A stretch of DNA of 6,468 nt from B16-G9 sp964455635 (GCA_964455635.1 CAYVWX010000179.1:1-6468); one strand, 5' to 3'; positions 1 to 6,352 are shown, counted from the stretch's first letter. A program made the numbers and translations. Notes: a model not told the origin generated them from the sequence alone.

Positions 1-2948
1 GTCATCTGTTTGCCTGACACCGAATAGATATTTACATCATAATTTTGTATCTCTTTTGCGTTGAATACCACAGAAATATTTTCGTTTGCGGGATTAGGAT
101 ATACATTGCTAAAAAAACCGGTTTTAATGGTGTTTTCAGTAACTCCCATAAGATTTCGGTCGCCCGTAGCATACCAAACCGGCCATTTTGCAACGTTTAT
201 CAATAAATAGGCACTTCCTGTTGAATTTATTTTGTCAGGTTGCATATAAATTTCAGCAACTACTTCATCACCGTTATATTGTGTTCCAAACACAACAATA
301 TCGTCCAGTTTTGAATAGTTGGGAAATCCCAAATCGTTGTTTTCGTAAATGGTTGCCGTTTCTCCGGTTTCGAGATTTGCTCCTAAAACCGCATAGCTGT
401 TGTCGCTGTTGTTAAAATAGTCGAATGCAATAATGTAGGGGCTGTTTTTTGAAAGTGAAGGGTTTCCAATGCTGACTCCTTCGGGCAAGCTTGTAAATAC
501 CTTTTCAATTTTACCATCGCCCCAGCTGTTGGAGCCGTTATCCCAAACACGAATTACACCCACATCCCAAAAATCAACATTGTCGCCACTATTGTTTACC
601 ATCTCGTTGTAAGCATCGTAAATAATGTATTGGCCGGTGTAATCCCATTCCAGGGCATCGGCATACAATACATTATCTACCGTAACGCCGGGGGTAAAGG
701 TAGGACTGTAAAGGTGATATTTCATCCAGTAGCCCAAATCGTAATCATACACATAAATAGCCGAGTCGATGGATGTGGTTATGGCGGCAACTCTTTTGCC
801 ATCTTTTGAAATGGCTACGTTATCCCAAATTTCGTCAGGAGAGATAATATTTTCTTCGTAGGTGCCTGACATGGCAATACTCCTCATTTTATTGTCTTCC
901 GAAACCATTACACCCCACGAGCCGTTGTCCACCAAACTTGGTTTGCGTTTTAGCTTAGTTTGCGAAATGGCGGTAAAATCGTTGCCATCGGTATTAGAGA
1001 TATAGAGTGTGTTGTCGTCGTCGGGATTAACATCGTAGCTTAAAATATAATCCTGTCCCGGGTTAACGGCAATACCTCCCGGTGTACCTGAGCCGCTACC
1101 ACCGCCGCCTGTGCCGGCATCGCCAATTCCTACCTGGTAAAAGGCATCGGACACGGCATTCATCTCGGTAGAGTTGTTTCCGAAGATATCTTTGGCAGCC
1201 TGCTCAAAAGCTAAGCGACAATCGATAAACTGCGACGATTTGGTCATATAAACCGACAGGGCACGGTAAAACAGCTTCTCCGCTTTATTTTTCGATATGG
1301 CCTCCGCAATTTTATAGTAAGCATAATTTATAATGCCGCTGTTGGTGTGTACACCACCGTTATCCTGCTCACCGGTATATTTTTCGTTAACATTGGCAGG
1401 CTGATACGACGGGTCGTTGAAGCTGCTTCCTCCATTGTGCGGATTAGACATGTCACGCAGTGTTCCCGTGGGAAAATAGGGACTTCCCTGCGGAATTATT
1501 TTTTCGCCGATTTGCCAGTTGTCGCGATCAACCATGGCGCCGCCAATGTCGGCCATGGCTTCGTTGATGGCTCCGCTTTCGTATTGGTATTCTAAATTGG
1601 CCGTGTTTTGTATTACTCCGTGTGTCATTTCGTGGGCGCCGACATCTTCGGCACCGGCCAACGGTTTAAACATATTTCCGCCGTTGCCGTAAAACATGGC
1701 ACTGCCGTTCCAATAGGCATTGGCCAGACTGTTTCCGTTTTCATCAACCACATTAACAATCGAAATAATGGTACCTCCGTTGCCGTCGATAGAGTTGCGG
1801 CCATGGGTGTTTTTGTAATAGTTGTAGGTGTTGTCGGCGTTGTAATGTGCCGATACCGAAGCAGCATCATTCCATGTGTTGTTGCCCGAAGTTACCTGAT
1901 AAAAGTCGCCGCTATTGGAGTTGTTGGCATCTATGGTCCAAATGGCACCCATCAGCTGGTCGGGCATGCTCGTCTGTCCACCGTTAAACATGGGTTTGGT
2001 TGTGTTGATAAGGTAATAGTTTCCCGAATATTGGTAAGTGTTCAGGGTGCGGGTAATTCCGTTTAAATCAAGCGCATTTGCCGTGGCAGGGCCGTCGGAG
2101 CAGGTGTTGTTGTATTTGTTAACAATGTGGCCGTTTCCGGCATCTACAAAATATTCCCAACGCTCTAAAACATTGGGCCGTACGGTGATGTGCCACACCA
2201 ATTTTTCATTTAAAATATTGAGTTTAAAATGATAAACAACCAATTCTGATTCTGTTTCATTGAAGGTAAGTAGTTTGTTTTTAATTTGATGTGGATCAAC
2301 TATCTGTGAAATGGCCGACACATCTTTTTTAACAATTTTAATGGCTGCATTTTCGGTAAACACCGGGGTTAGGTCAATGGTTGGAGTAGGAAAATATGTT
2401 CCGTTCATGGTGTTGATAAGCCCGTTTTTTCCATGCAGAATTATCTGGCCTCCATAAACTTTTACACCTTTGTAATACTGTTGCATTTTTACATGGTCGA
2501 AACCCAAATCGTCGTTCCATATTTTAACCGGATGAAATTCCTGTTGGGGATTGTGAATGCGCATGGCCTGTTTAATCCGGTTCATAAAAACAAAGGCAGC
2601 CTGTTGCATGCTTTGGGATGATCGGGATTGATAGGCGGCACCTTCTCCCCTTTTGCACGACACAAACGACAGCAGCCCGTTATTGTTGTAATAACTCTTT
2701 GTAAAGTGGTAGCCGGTTTTAAGCAAAGGCACTTTAAAAGGTGTGGTTTTAACGGAAAAAGAAGCAACAGCAGGCGATTGTCGGGTAACAAGATTTTTGT
2801 TGGTTAACGGAGCCGGTTGAAAATTAGCTTTGCTGATACCTGATTTTTTCTTTACGGCAAAAGGATCGGCATGATTTTGTGAAAACGTCAGCGTGCCGGG
2901 GAACAGCATTGACATAGTAAGCCAAAGGGAGAGGATAAACTTTTTCAT
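1..2948 (-). CDS. Secreted M4 (thermolysin-family) zinc metallopeptidase with T9SS sorting domain, 3' end cut by window
   Basis: A single open minus-strand frame runs from ATG at 2948 off the left edge (982 codons seen). Residues 1-23 form a signal peptide (MKK, then a hydrophobic stretch ending near TFS). Residues about 60-285 look like a pro-region: an FTP-type segment (YYKGVKVYGGQI, near 158) and a PepSY-type segment (about 205-275). The M4 catalytic domain covers about 290-610. It has NAYW (410-413), the zinc motif HEMTH (439-443), the third ligand E463 in NEAMAD with D467, and catalytic H534 in GGVHTNSG; spacing matches thermolysin, so it should be active. A Gly/Ser-rich linker (about 612-626) leads to a region with PD40/WD40-like repeats (SKDGK 714-718, W768, PSLSK 830-834), probably a beta-propeller. 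YPNPA (950-954) opens a type A T9SS sorting domain, truncated here. Expected fate: Sec export, T9SS secretion, pro-peptide removal. It lies 21 bases behind the lipoprotein gene with no Shine-Dalgarno site, so co-transcription is likely. Substrate unknown. Confidence 0.95.
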   Translation of the reverse strand, partial: MKKFILSLWLTMSMLFPGTLTFSQNHADPFAVKKKSGISKANFQPAPLTNKNLVTRQSPAVASFSVKTTPFKVPLLKTGYHFTKSYYNNNGLLSFVSCKRGEGAAYQSRSSQSMQQAAFVFMNRIKQAMRIHNPQQEFHPVKIWNDDLGFDHVKMQQYYKGVKVYGGQIILHGKNGLINTMNGTYFPTPTIDLTPVFTENAAIKIVKKDVSAISQIVDPHQIKNKLLTFNETESELVVYHFKLNILNEKLVWHITVRPNVLERWEYFVDAGNGHIVNKYNNTCSDGPATANALDLNGITRTLNTYQYSGNYYLINTTKPMFNGGQTSMPDQLMGAIWTIDANNSNSGDFYQVTSGNNTWNDAASVSAHYNADNTYNYYKNTHGRNSIDGNGGTIISIVNVVDENGNSLANAYWNGSAMFYGNGGNMFKPLAGAEDVGAHEMTHGVIQNTANLEYQYESGAINEAMADIGGAMVDRDNWQIGEKIIPQGSPYFPTGTLRDMSNPHNGGSSFNDPSYQPANVNEKYTGEQDNGGVHTNSGIINYAYYKIAEAISKNKAEKLFYRALSVYMTKSSQFIDCRLAFEQAAKDIFGNNSTEMNAVSDAFYQVGIGDAGTGGGGSGSGTPGGIAVNPGQDYILSYDVNPDDDNTLYISNTDGNDFTAISQTKLKRKPSLVDNGSWGVMVSEDNKMRSIAMSGTYEENIISPDEIWDNVAISKDGKRVAAITTSIDSAIYVYDYDLGYWMKYHLYSPTFTPGVTVDNVLYADALEWDYTGQYIIYDAYNEMVNNSGDNVDFWDVGVIRVWDNGSNSWGDGKIEKVFTSLPEGVSIGNPSLSKNSPYIIAFDYFNNSDNSYAVLGANLETGETATIYENNDLGFPNYSKLDDIVVFGTQYNGDEVVAEIYMQPDKINSTGSAYLLINVAKWPVWYATGDRNLMGVTENTIKTGFFSNVYPNPANENISVVFNAKEIQNYDVNIYSVSGKQM

Positions 2949-2969
2949 GATAATAATTTTAGTGAGCAA

Positions 2970-3383
2970 TTATTTTTTTACTGTTTCTTTCAGTTCATTT
3001 ACAAAAGTAATGATGCCGCCGGGAAGAGCTTTAAGGTTATCCCACACAATTTTGTTGGAACCATCTTTTTTAACAATGGTGATAAAGGAATAGGTGTTTC
3101 CCGGTTTTGAATAACTTAGGGTGTCAATTCCCAGTTTGAGTGCATTACCATAAAGTTTATAAACTCTGTTTTTAGGAATCCGCTTTACCGGAAGGCTGTC
3201 GTTGGTAATGCTGTTGCGCAGCCATATGGCCCCGTCGGGTAAAAGGGTGTATGTTTTAACCTGATTGGTAAAGCCGCCACCGGTTCCGTAGGAGATGGCT
3301 TTCAGTTCGGTTGATTTGATTTTGCCGGTAATATTACAGGATGATAAAACAGCTAAAAGGAGGAGCGTGTAAAAGAATTTCAT
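2970..3383 (-). CDS. Small lipoprotein, possibly an emfourin-like inhibitor of the adjacent M4 peptidase
   Basis: This encodes 137 residues when started at ATG 3383. An in-frame ATG at 3404 would add seven residues before the signal peptide and overlap the -7 box candidate, so I prefer 3383. Residues 1-15 are a lipoprotein signal (MKFFYTLLLLAVLSS) ending in lipobox LSSC with C16 as lipidated residue. No acidic run follows C16, so the surface-export signal of Bacteroidota lipoproteins seems absent and a periplasm-facing anchor is likely (inference). The mature part is one small domain: YGTGGGF (32-38), strand TYTLLPDG (44-51), a helix-like segment VYKLYGNALKLGIDTL (74-89), strand YSFITIV (98-104), IVW (112-114) and a terminal helix. 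From memory this order (GGF, helix, a strand with Y.x.V, terminal helix) resembles emfourin, the protein inhibitor of protealysin-type M4 proteases. Position directly ahead of an M4 gene fits. Presence of the gene is secure; the function is a hypothesis, and it may be another uncharacterised Bacteroidota lipoprotein family. Confidence 0.9.
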   Translation of the reverse strand: MKFFYTLLLLAVLSSCNITGKIKSTELKAISYGTGGGFTNQVKTYTLLPDGAIWLRNSITNDSLPVKRIPKNRVYKLYGNALKLGIDTLSYSKPGNTYSFITIVKKDGSNKIVWDNLKALPGGIITFVNELKETVKK

Positions 3384-3401
3384 AATAGTTATTTTTTCAA
3401 A

Positions 3402-3409
3402 CAAATATA
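3402..3409 (-). promoter_or_regulatory. Candidate Bacteroidota -7 promoter box for the lipoprotein-protease unit
   Basis: Read on the minus strand, these bases are TATATTTG, an exact match to the Bacteroidota -7 consensus TAnnTTTG. Transcription would begin near 3396, leaving a leader of about 12 bases before the ATG at 3383. No TTTG element is seen at the normal distance upstream; the nearest (in CCGTTTGCAC) is about 32 bases away. The call therefore rests on one box and its position. Confidence 0.4.
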
Positions 3410-3425
3410 ATGAAAAAAATATGAA

Positions 3426-3450
3426 TTCCGTTCATAAGGTGCAAACGGAA
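3426..3450. promoter_or_regulatory. 7-bp inverted repeat upstream of the candidate promoter (possible operator)
   Basis: TTCCGTT (3426-3432) and AACGGAA (3444-3450) form a perfect inverted repeat around an 11-base spacer. It lies 16 bases upstream of the TATATTTG box, where a dimeric regulator could bind the lipoprotein-protease promoter. No regulator gene is nearby, and one 7-bp repeat in AT-rich spacer could be chance. Confidence 0.25.
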
Positions 3451-3867
3451 ACAAATATGCAAAAACGGGAGTCTTTTAGTGCTGATAATCTGCATAGTAT
3501 AAAACAAATACTTAGTTGAAATCGTATTTTATCGCATCTTATTTATTGCCTTAAATTTTTACAGCTTTTCATTTTGCCGTTATTGCATAGCCTAATGGCG
3601 ATGAGCATCCTGCCCATAATTAAAACCCTGTTGATATTGGTGGCAAAAACAAGAATCATCCATTACGTTTAAAACCCGTTCCACATTTTTCCCGTAAAGA
3701 GGAGGCCATTGAATCGGAAAACCTACTCCGTGGAGCAAAAAAGAATGGAGAAAATGTTGCCGAAGCGTTATAATATGAGTTGATACAACATTTATGTAAG
3801 TAAAATCATATTTCATAAGATGGCGACGAAGCCGGAATTTTAACACGGTTATTTGTTAGTAAATTTG

Positions 3868-3893
3868 TTACCAATTTTAACTAATTTTGGTAA
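3868..3893. repeat. AT-rich inverted repeat TTACCAA/TTGGTAA
   Basis: TTACCAA (3868-3874) and TTGGTAA (3887-3893) form a perfect 7-bp inverted repeat with a 12-base spacer, followed on the plus strand by TTGTTTTT. It could be a protein-binding site or a weak hairpin. No gene ends just before it on the plus strand, so a terminator role is not supported. Confidence 0.35.
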
Positions 3894-4077
3894 TTGTTTT
3901 TAATTAAAAATGGTTCTTCTGTTTCCGGCATTGACGATTTATGGTTGAAGACTTAAGATTATTGCTTGCCCAATAAAACATTGATGGTTACTTTGAACCG
4001 GAAGCGGAGAGATGCAGCGGGAGCGGTAAAGAATCTGTAATGAACATTGTATTCACAAAAAATAATTTTAAAACCAC

Positions 4078-4107
4078 AGGATTACAAATCCTTCTTAACT
4101 TGAAGAA
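4078..4107. repeat. Two adjacent small palindromes (AGGATT-ACA-AATCCT and TTCTT/AAGAA)
   Basis: AGGATT (4078-4083) and AATCCT (4087-4092) pair perfectly around ACA. TTCTT (4092-4096) and AAGAA (4103-4107) form a second small hairpin directly after it, sharing one base. A third hairpin, GAAAG/CTTTC with a four-base loop, follows at 4140-4153. From general familiarity, GGATTnCAAATCC-type palindromes recur between genes in many Bacteroidota genomes, so this is probably a copy, perhaps decayed, of a dispersed intergenic repeat. Only this one copy is in the window, so its repeat status is inferred. Confidence 0.4.
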
Positions 4108-4214
4108 ATCGGTCGAAGTAAGCTTGCGGGTGGAGACTTGAAAGGTTGCTTTCTAAAAGGCGAAGAGACGAATGCACAACGGGGGAGTTTTGATATTTTG
4201 AGTTTTAAAGTTGG

Positions 4215-4257
4215 TTTACCCTGTGGAATAGCCGCTTTGGAAATTCAAAAGGGTAAA
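4215..4257. repeat. Diverged copy A of the ACCCTGTGGAAT palindromic element
   Basis: The left arm TTTACCCTGTGGAAT (4215-4229) matches the arms of the two copies around nadD. The outer ends TTTACCC and GGGTAAA (4251-4257) are perfect inverted repeats. The right arm differs from a perfect complement of the left at two inner positions, and the central spacer is longer (about 13 bases) than in the other copies (8 and 9). It lacks the TTATAAACACATG tail of those copies. It is best read as an older, decayed member of the same family, about 140 bases upstream of the oxidoreductase gene. Confidence 0.6.
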
Positions 4258-4261
4258 TTTG
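4236..4261 (+). promoter_or_regulatory. Weak candidate promoter for the oxidoreductase gene, overlapping repeat copy A
   Basis: TAAATTTG (4254-4261) matches the Bacteroidota -7 consensus TAnnTTTG exactly, and a TTTG (4236-4239) lies upstream. The gap between them is 14 bases, shorter than the usual 17-23, so the pair is imperfect. Initiation near 4267 would give a leader of about 130 bases. If real, the repeat element supplies the promoter. No better match was seen closer to the start. Confidence 0.25.
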
Positions 4262-4398
4262 TTTATTGGAGTTTTTATATTTACTAATCAGCAATTTAGG
4301 GAAACATTTTTTAAAATAAAGTACAATATCATAATAAATATTTATCTTGTAAAAGTTTATGACCGAAAAACATTAACAAAATATAAAATTTATAGCCA

Positions 4399-5391
4399 AT
4401 GAAAGGAATTGTTTTATCACAATACAATAAAAACATTATCAGGGCGCTGCTCAGTTTAAAAACTTTAGAGAAGCCTTTGCGGAAACCCGCTTCCGGCGAA
4501 GTGGTCATTAAAATTCATGCCGCTCCCTGCAATCCAAGCGATATTGCCTTTATGCAAGGAGGCTACAATATTGTTAAAACACTACCCTCCATTATGGGTT
4601 TTGAAGGCTCGGGAACTGTTGTTGAGGCAGGTGCCGAGGCCGGCGAGCTGTTAGGGAAAAAAGTAAGTTGTTTTGTGCAGGAAGATACCGACGGCACCTG
4701 GGCAGACTTTTTAATTACAAAAAAGGAGAATGTAATTGTTTTAAAAGAGGAGATGGATATGGATCAGGCCGCCTGCTTTACCGTTAATCCGTTTACGGCT
4801 TATGGCATGATGGATATAGCAAAAGTTAACGAAAGTAAAGCCATTGTGTTGAATGCCGCCGGTGGCCGTGTGCCTGAAATAATGCGTACATTGGCACATA
4901 TAAACGATATGGAAACCATCAACATTGTCAGAAAAGAGGAAACGGCTGTCCGCTTGCAAAATGAAGGCGTAAAATATGTTTTAACTGAGACTTCAGAAGA
5001 TTTTGACCATGAACTAAAAACACTCTGCAACAAGTTAAATGCTACCACTGCTTTTGATGCCGTGGGAGGTTCGCTTGCCGGAAAAATGTTTAACGCCATG
5101 CCTCTCGAATCGGAGTTGGTTATTTATGGAGGACTTTCAAACAAACCGGTTTCGGGCCTTAATACCCTGAACCTTATCTTTAACCAAAAATATATTTACG
5201 GTTTTAGCCTTCCCCAATGGAAAGAGGAGCTTGAAAATTTCGATGAAATATCGGAATATTTGCAAAACAAATTTATCGATGGCACTTTATATACTAAAAT
5301 ACAGGGGACTACTTCGCCTGACAATGTAATTAAAGGATTGCGAAACTATATTGCCGATATGAGTGGCGGGAAGGTACTTATAAAGCCTTGA
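4399..5391 (+). CDS. Zinc-independent MDR-family NAD(P)H-dependent oxidoreductase (quinone oxidoreductase / enoyl reductase-like)
   Basis: A complete 330-residue protein, the usual size for the medium-chain dehydrogenase/reductase (MDR) superfamily. The N-terminal GroES-like domain (about 25-115) carries PCNPSDIAFMQGGY (43-56) and GFEGSG (67-72). This pattern is typical of the quinone oxidoreductase / 2-enoyl reductase branch, which lacks the catalytic and structural zinc cysteines. NPFTAY (130-135) leads into the Rossmann half. The nucleotide-binding turn reads LNAAGGRVPEI (151-161), where relatives usually have a Gly in place of P159. FDAVGG and VIYGGLSN follow in the expected places, and the protein ends GKVLIKP. 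It is probably a cytoplasmic NAD(P)H-dependent reductase of quinones, enones or enoyl thioesters; the substrate cannot be read from sequence. The ATG at 4399 begins the conserved MKGIVL strand and has no Shine-Dalgarno site, as is normal for this phylum. Neighbours give no pathway clue. Confidence 0.92.
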   Translation: MKGIVLSQYNKNIIRALLSLKTLEKPLRKPASGEVVIKIHAAPCNPSDIAFMQGGYNIVKTLPSIMGFEGSGTVVEAGAEAGELLGKKVSCFVQEDTDGTWADFLITKKENVIVLKEEMDMDQAACFTVNPFTAYGMMDIAKVNESKAIVLNAAGGRVPEIMRTLAHINDMETINIVRKEETAVRLQNEGVKYVLTETSEDFDHELKTLCNKLNATTAFDAVGGSLAGKMFNAMPLESELVIYGGLSNKPVSGLNTLNLIFNQKYIYGFSLPQWKEELENFDEISEYLQNKFIDGTLYTKIQGTTSPDNVIKGLRNYIADMSGGKVLIKP

Positions 5392-5561
5392 AAAAAGTAA
5401 ACCGTTAGAAGTGATTTTAAGAATTGGCAGGAATGAGGTTTTGCATTATAATATCTATTTTTATTATGGCTGTAAGGTTCGGCAAAATATTAATCATCAA
5501 CCAGATGCGAAATAAAAACAAAGTGAAACATCCGTTTCGGCATAATAAAACAAACAAAAAA

Positions 5562-5600
5562 GCTCCGTTAGGAGCAAAATGGCGACAACTCCGAAGGAGC
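5562..5600. repeat. Pair of GGAGC-type palindromes, probable dispersed intergenic repeat
   Basis: GCTCC (5562-5566) pairs with GGAGC (5571-5575) around GTTA. Fourteen bases later CTCC (5589-5592) pairs with GGAG (5596-5599) around GAA. The two palindromes are close variants of each other, and the second is followed by ATAATATTGATAGAAAAC. From general familiarity, short CTCCG-(T/A)A-GGAG palindromes followed by an AT-rich TAGAAAA tail recur between genes in many Bacteroidota and other environmental genomes. The small plus-strand frame at 5424-5645 runs straight through these palindromes and into copy B, and I regard it as spurious. No protein-coding gene is seen in 5392-5681. Confidence 0.55.
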
Positions 5601-5624
5601 ATAATATTGATAGAAAACAAGTAT

Positions 5625-5688
5625 CAAATTAACCCTGTGGAATGATTTCAAATTCCACAGGGTAAACAAACTTATAAACACATGAAAC
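5625..5688 (+). repeat. Copy B of the ACCCTGTGGAAT palindromic element, running into the nadD start
   Basis: ACCCTGTGGAAT (5632-5643) and ATTCCACAGGGT (5652-5663) form a perfect 12-bp inverted repeat with an 8-base loop. The similarity with copy C begins at TCAAATT (5624-5630) and continues past the hairpin to the identical 17-mer TTATAAACACATGAAAC (5672-5688), which contains the nadD ATG at 5682. The hairpin ends 18 bases before that ATG, so in mRNA it would sit just upstream of the ribosome entry region. It could be a mobile palindromic element, a leader structure affecting nadD translation, or both. Confidence 0.8.
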
Positions 5689-6272
5689 CTAAAATAAAAA
5701 AAACAGGCCTGTTTTTCGGGTCGTTTAACCCCATTCATAACGGACATCTTATTTTGGCCAATTACATGGCCGAATTTACCGACCTGGATGAGGTGTGGTT
5801 TGTGGTTTCTCCTCAAAATCCGCTTAAAAGCAAAAGCATTTTATTGGCCGGGCATCACCGGTTGACCCTGGTTAAAATTGCTATTGAGGAGCAACAAAAC
5901 CTGGGCGTTACCGACATTGAATTCAAAATGCCGCGGCCCTCATACACCATCGATACGCTGGCATGGCTTTCCGATAAGTATGAAAATCGCCGTTTTGTAC
6001 TAATCTCCGGAACCGACATCTTTAACTCATTTCATAAATGGAAAAATTACAAAGAGATATTGGAGTTTTTTTCAATTTATGTCTATCCTCGTCCCGGAAG
6101 CGGATTGGGAGAATATGCCGGCCATCCCAAAATTAAACTGTTTGATGCGCCTTTGATGGAGATTTCGTCAAGCTTTATTCGCAAAGGTATTAAAGAGAAA
6201 AAAAATATGCGCTTTTGGGTACCCGACAAAGTTTATGAGTACATGCAGGAAATGCATTTTTACGAGAAATAA
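5682..6272 (+). CDS. nadD: Nicotinate-nucleotide adenylyltransferase (NadD)
   Basis: A complete 196-residue nucleotidyltransferase of normal NadD length. It joins ATP and nicotinate mononucleotide to give nicotinate adenine dinucleotide and pyrophosphate, the penultimate step of NAD synthesis, in the cytoplasm. The nucleotide-binding signature GSFNPIHNGH is at 13-22 (H19 and H22 form the HxGH motif). HHRLTLVKIAIE (58-69) and PSYTIDTL (86-93) are the usual substrate-pocket segments, and SGTDIFNSFHKWKNY (109-123) matches the nicotinate-site region of Bacteroidota NadD. ISSSFIR (161-167) is the C-terminal ATP-binding motif, with Ser where many relatives have Thr (ISSTxIR). The chosen ATG gives the normal short lead-in to the first beta strand. 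The gene stands alone, 290 bases after the oxidoreductase gene, with repeat copy B abutting its start and copy C after its end. No TAnnTTTG promoter was found in the spacer, so read-through from upstream is possible. Confidence 0.97.
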   Translation: MKPKIKKTGLFFGSFNPIHNGHLILANYMAEFTDLDEVWFVVSPQNPLKSKSILLAGHHRLTLVKIAIEEQQNLGVTDIEFKMPRPSYTIDTLAWLSDKYENRRFVLISGTDIFNSFHKWKNYKEILEFFSIYVYPRPGSGLGEYAGHPKIKLFDAPLMEISSSFIRKGIKEKKNMRFWVPDKVYEYMQEMHFYEK

Positions 6273-6289
6273 CACTTTTTGCTTTATCC

Positions 6290-6318
6290 GCTTCTTTATT
6301 ATAACCTATAACAGAAGC
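6290..6318 (+). terminator. Imperfect hairpin after nadD, possible transcription end signal
   Basis: GCTTCT (6290-6295) pairs with AGAAGC (6313-6318). Inside it, TTATA (6299-6303) pairs with TATAA (6307-6311) around the loop ACC, with a 3/1 internal bulge. It begins 18 bases after the nadD stop codon, the usual place for a terminator. The following bases (CTTCAAAATT) are not a T-run, so a classical intrinsic terminator is not supported; it may instead be an mRNA 3'-end structure. Confidence 0.3.
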
Positions 6319-6352
6319 CTTCAAAATTAAATCAAATCAAAAACCAGATTGT

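Larger units (their letters stand above)
3451..4214. other. Intergenic region without a convincing gene
   Basis: This is the bulk of the roughly 1-kb gap between the minus-strand protease unit and the plus-strand oxidoreductase gene. Both strands contain only short frames. On the minus strand, 3592-3846 is open for 84 codons and ends with a C-x-CH motif (SCFCHQ), but it has no signal peptide or recognisable domain. On the plus strand, two stop-separated stretches look protein-like: about 3669-3770 (including KEEAIESENLL) and 3970-4041 (including TLNRKRRDAAG). A minus-strand run of 40 codons without a start lies at 4085-4204. These could be remains of degraded genes or translations of a non-coding dispersed element. 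Two palindromes inside it are listed separately. No tRNA or rRNA was recognised. Confidence 0.6.

Noticed and set aside
1608..2066. 152-codon plus-strand frame opposite the protease gene, with similar shorter frames around it
   Set aside because: It lies wholly antisense to the M4 catalytic domain, whose motifs and spacing are intact. Its valine- and glycine-rich translation is a shadow of that codon usage.
2949..2969. Separate promoter or terminator between the lipoprotein and protease genes
   Set aside because: The 21-base gap is too short and contains no TAnnTTTG box or hairpin, so co-transcription is the simpler reading.
3592..3846. 84-codon minus-strand frame with a C-x-CH motif resembling a shortened haem c site
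   Set aside because: A haem c site needs CxxCH; this has one residue fewer. There is no signal peptide for a secreted cytochrome and no recognisable domain, so it is only mentioned as part of the gene-poor region.
4085..4204. 40-codon minus-strand frame with a protein-like C-terminus
   Set aside because: It has no start codon, stops at both ends, and overlaps small palindromes; there is not enough to call a pseudogene.
5424..5645. 73-codon plus-strand frame between the oxidoreductase gene and nadD
   Set aside because: Its second half is a translation of the GGAGC palindromes and of the ACCCTGTGGAAT element. It has no domain or proper leader, and opposite-strand frames exist over the same bases.
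5562..5663. CRISPR array suggested by several short palindromes in a row
   Set aside because: The palindromes differ in sequence and spacing, there are no repeated units of 25-40 bases with regular spacers, and no cas gene is present.
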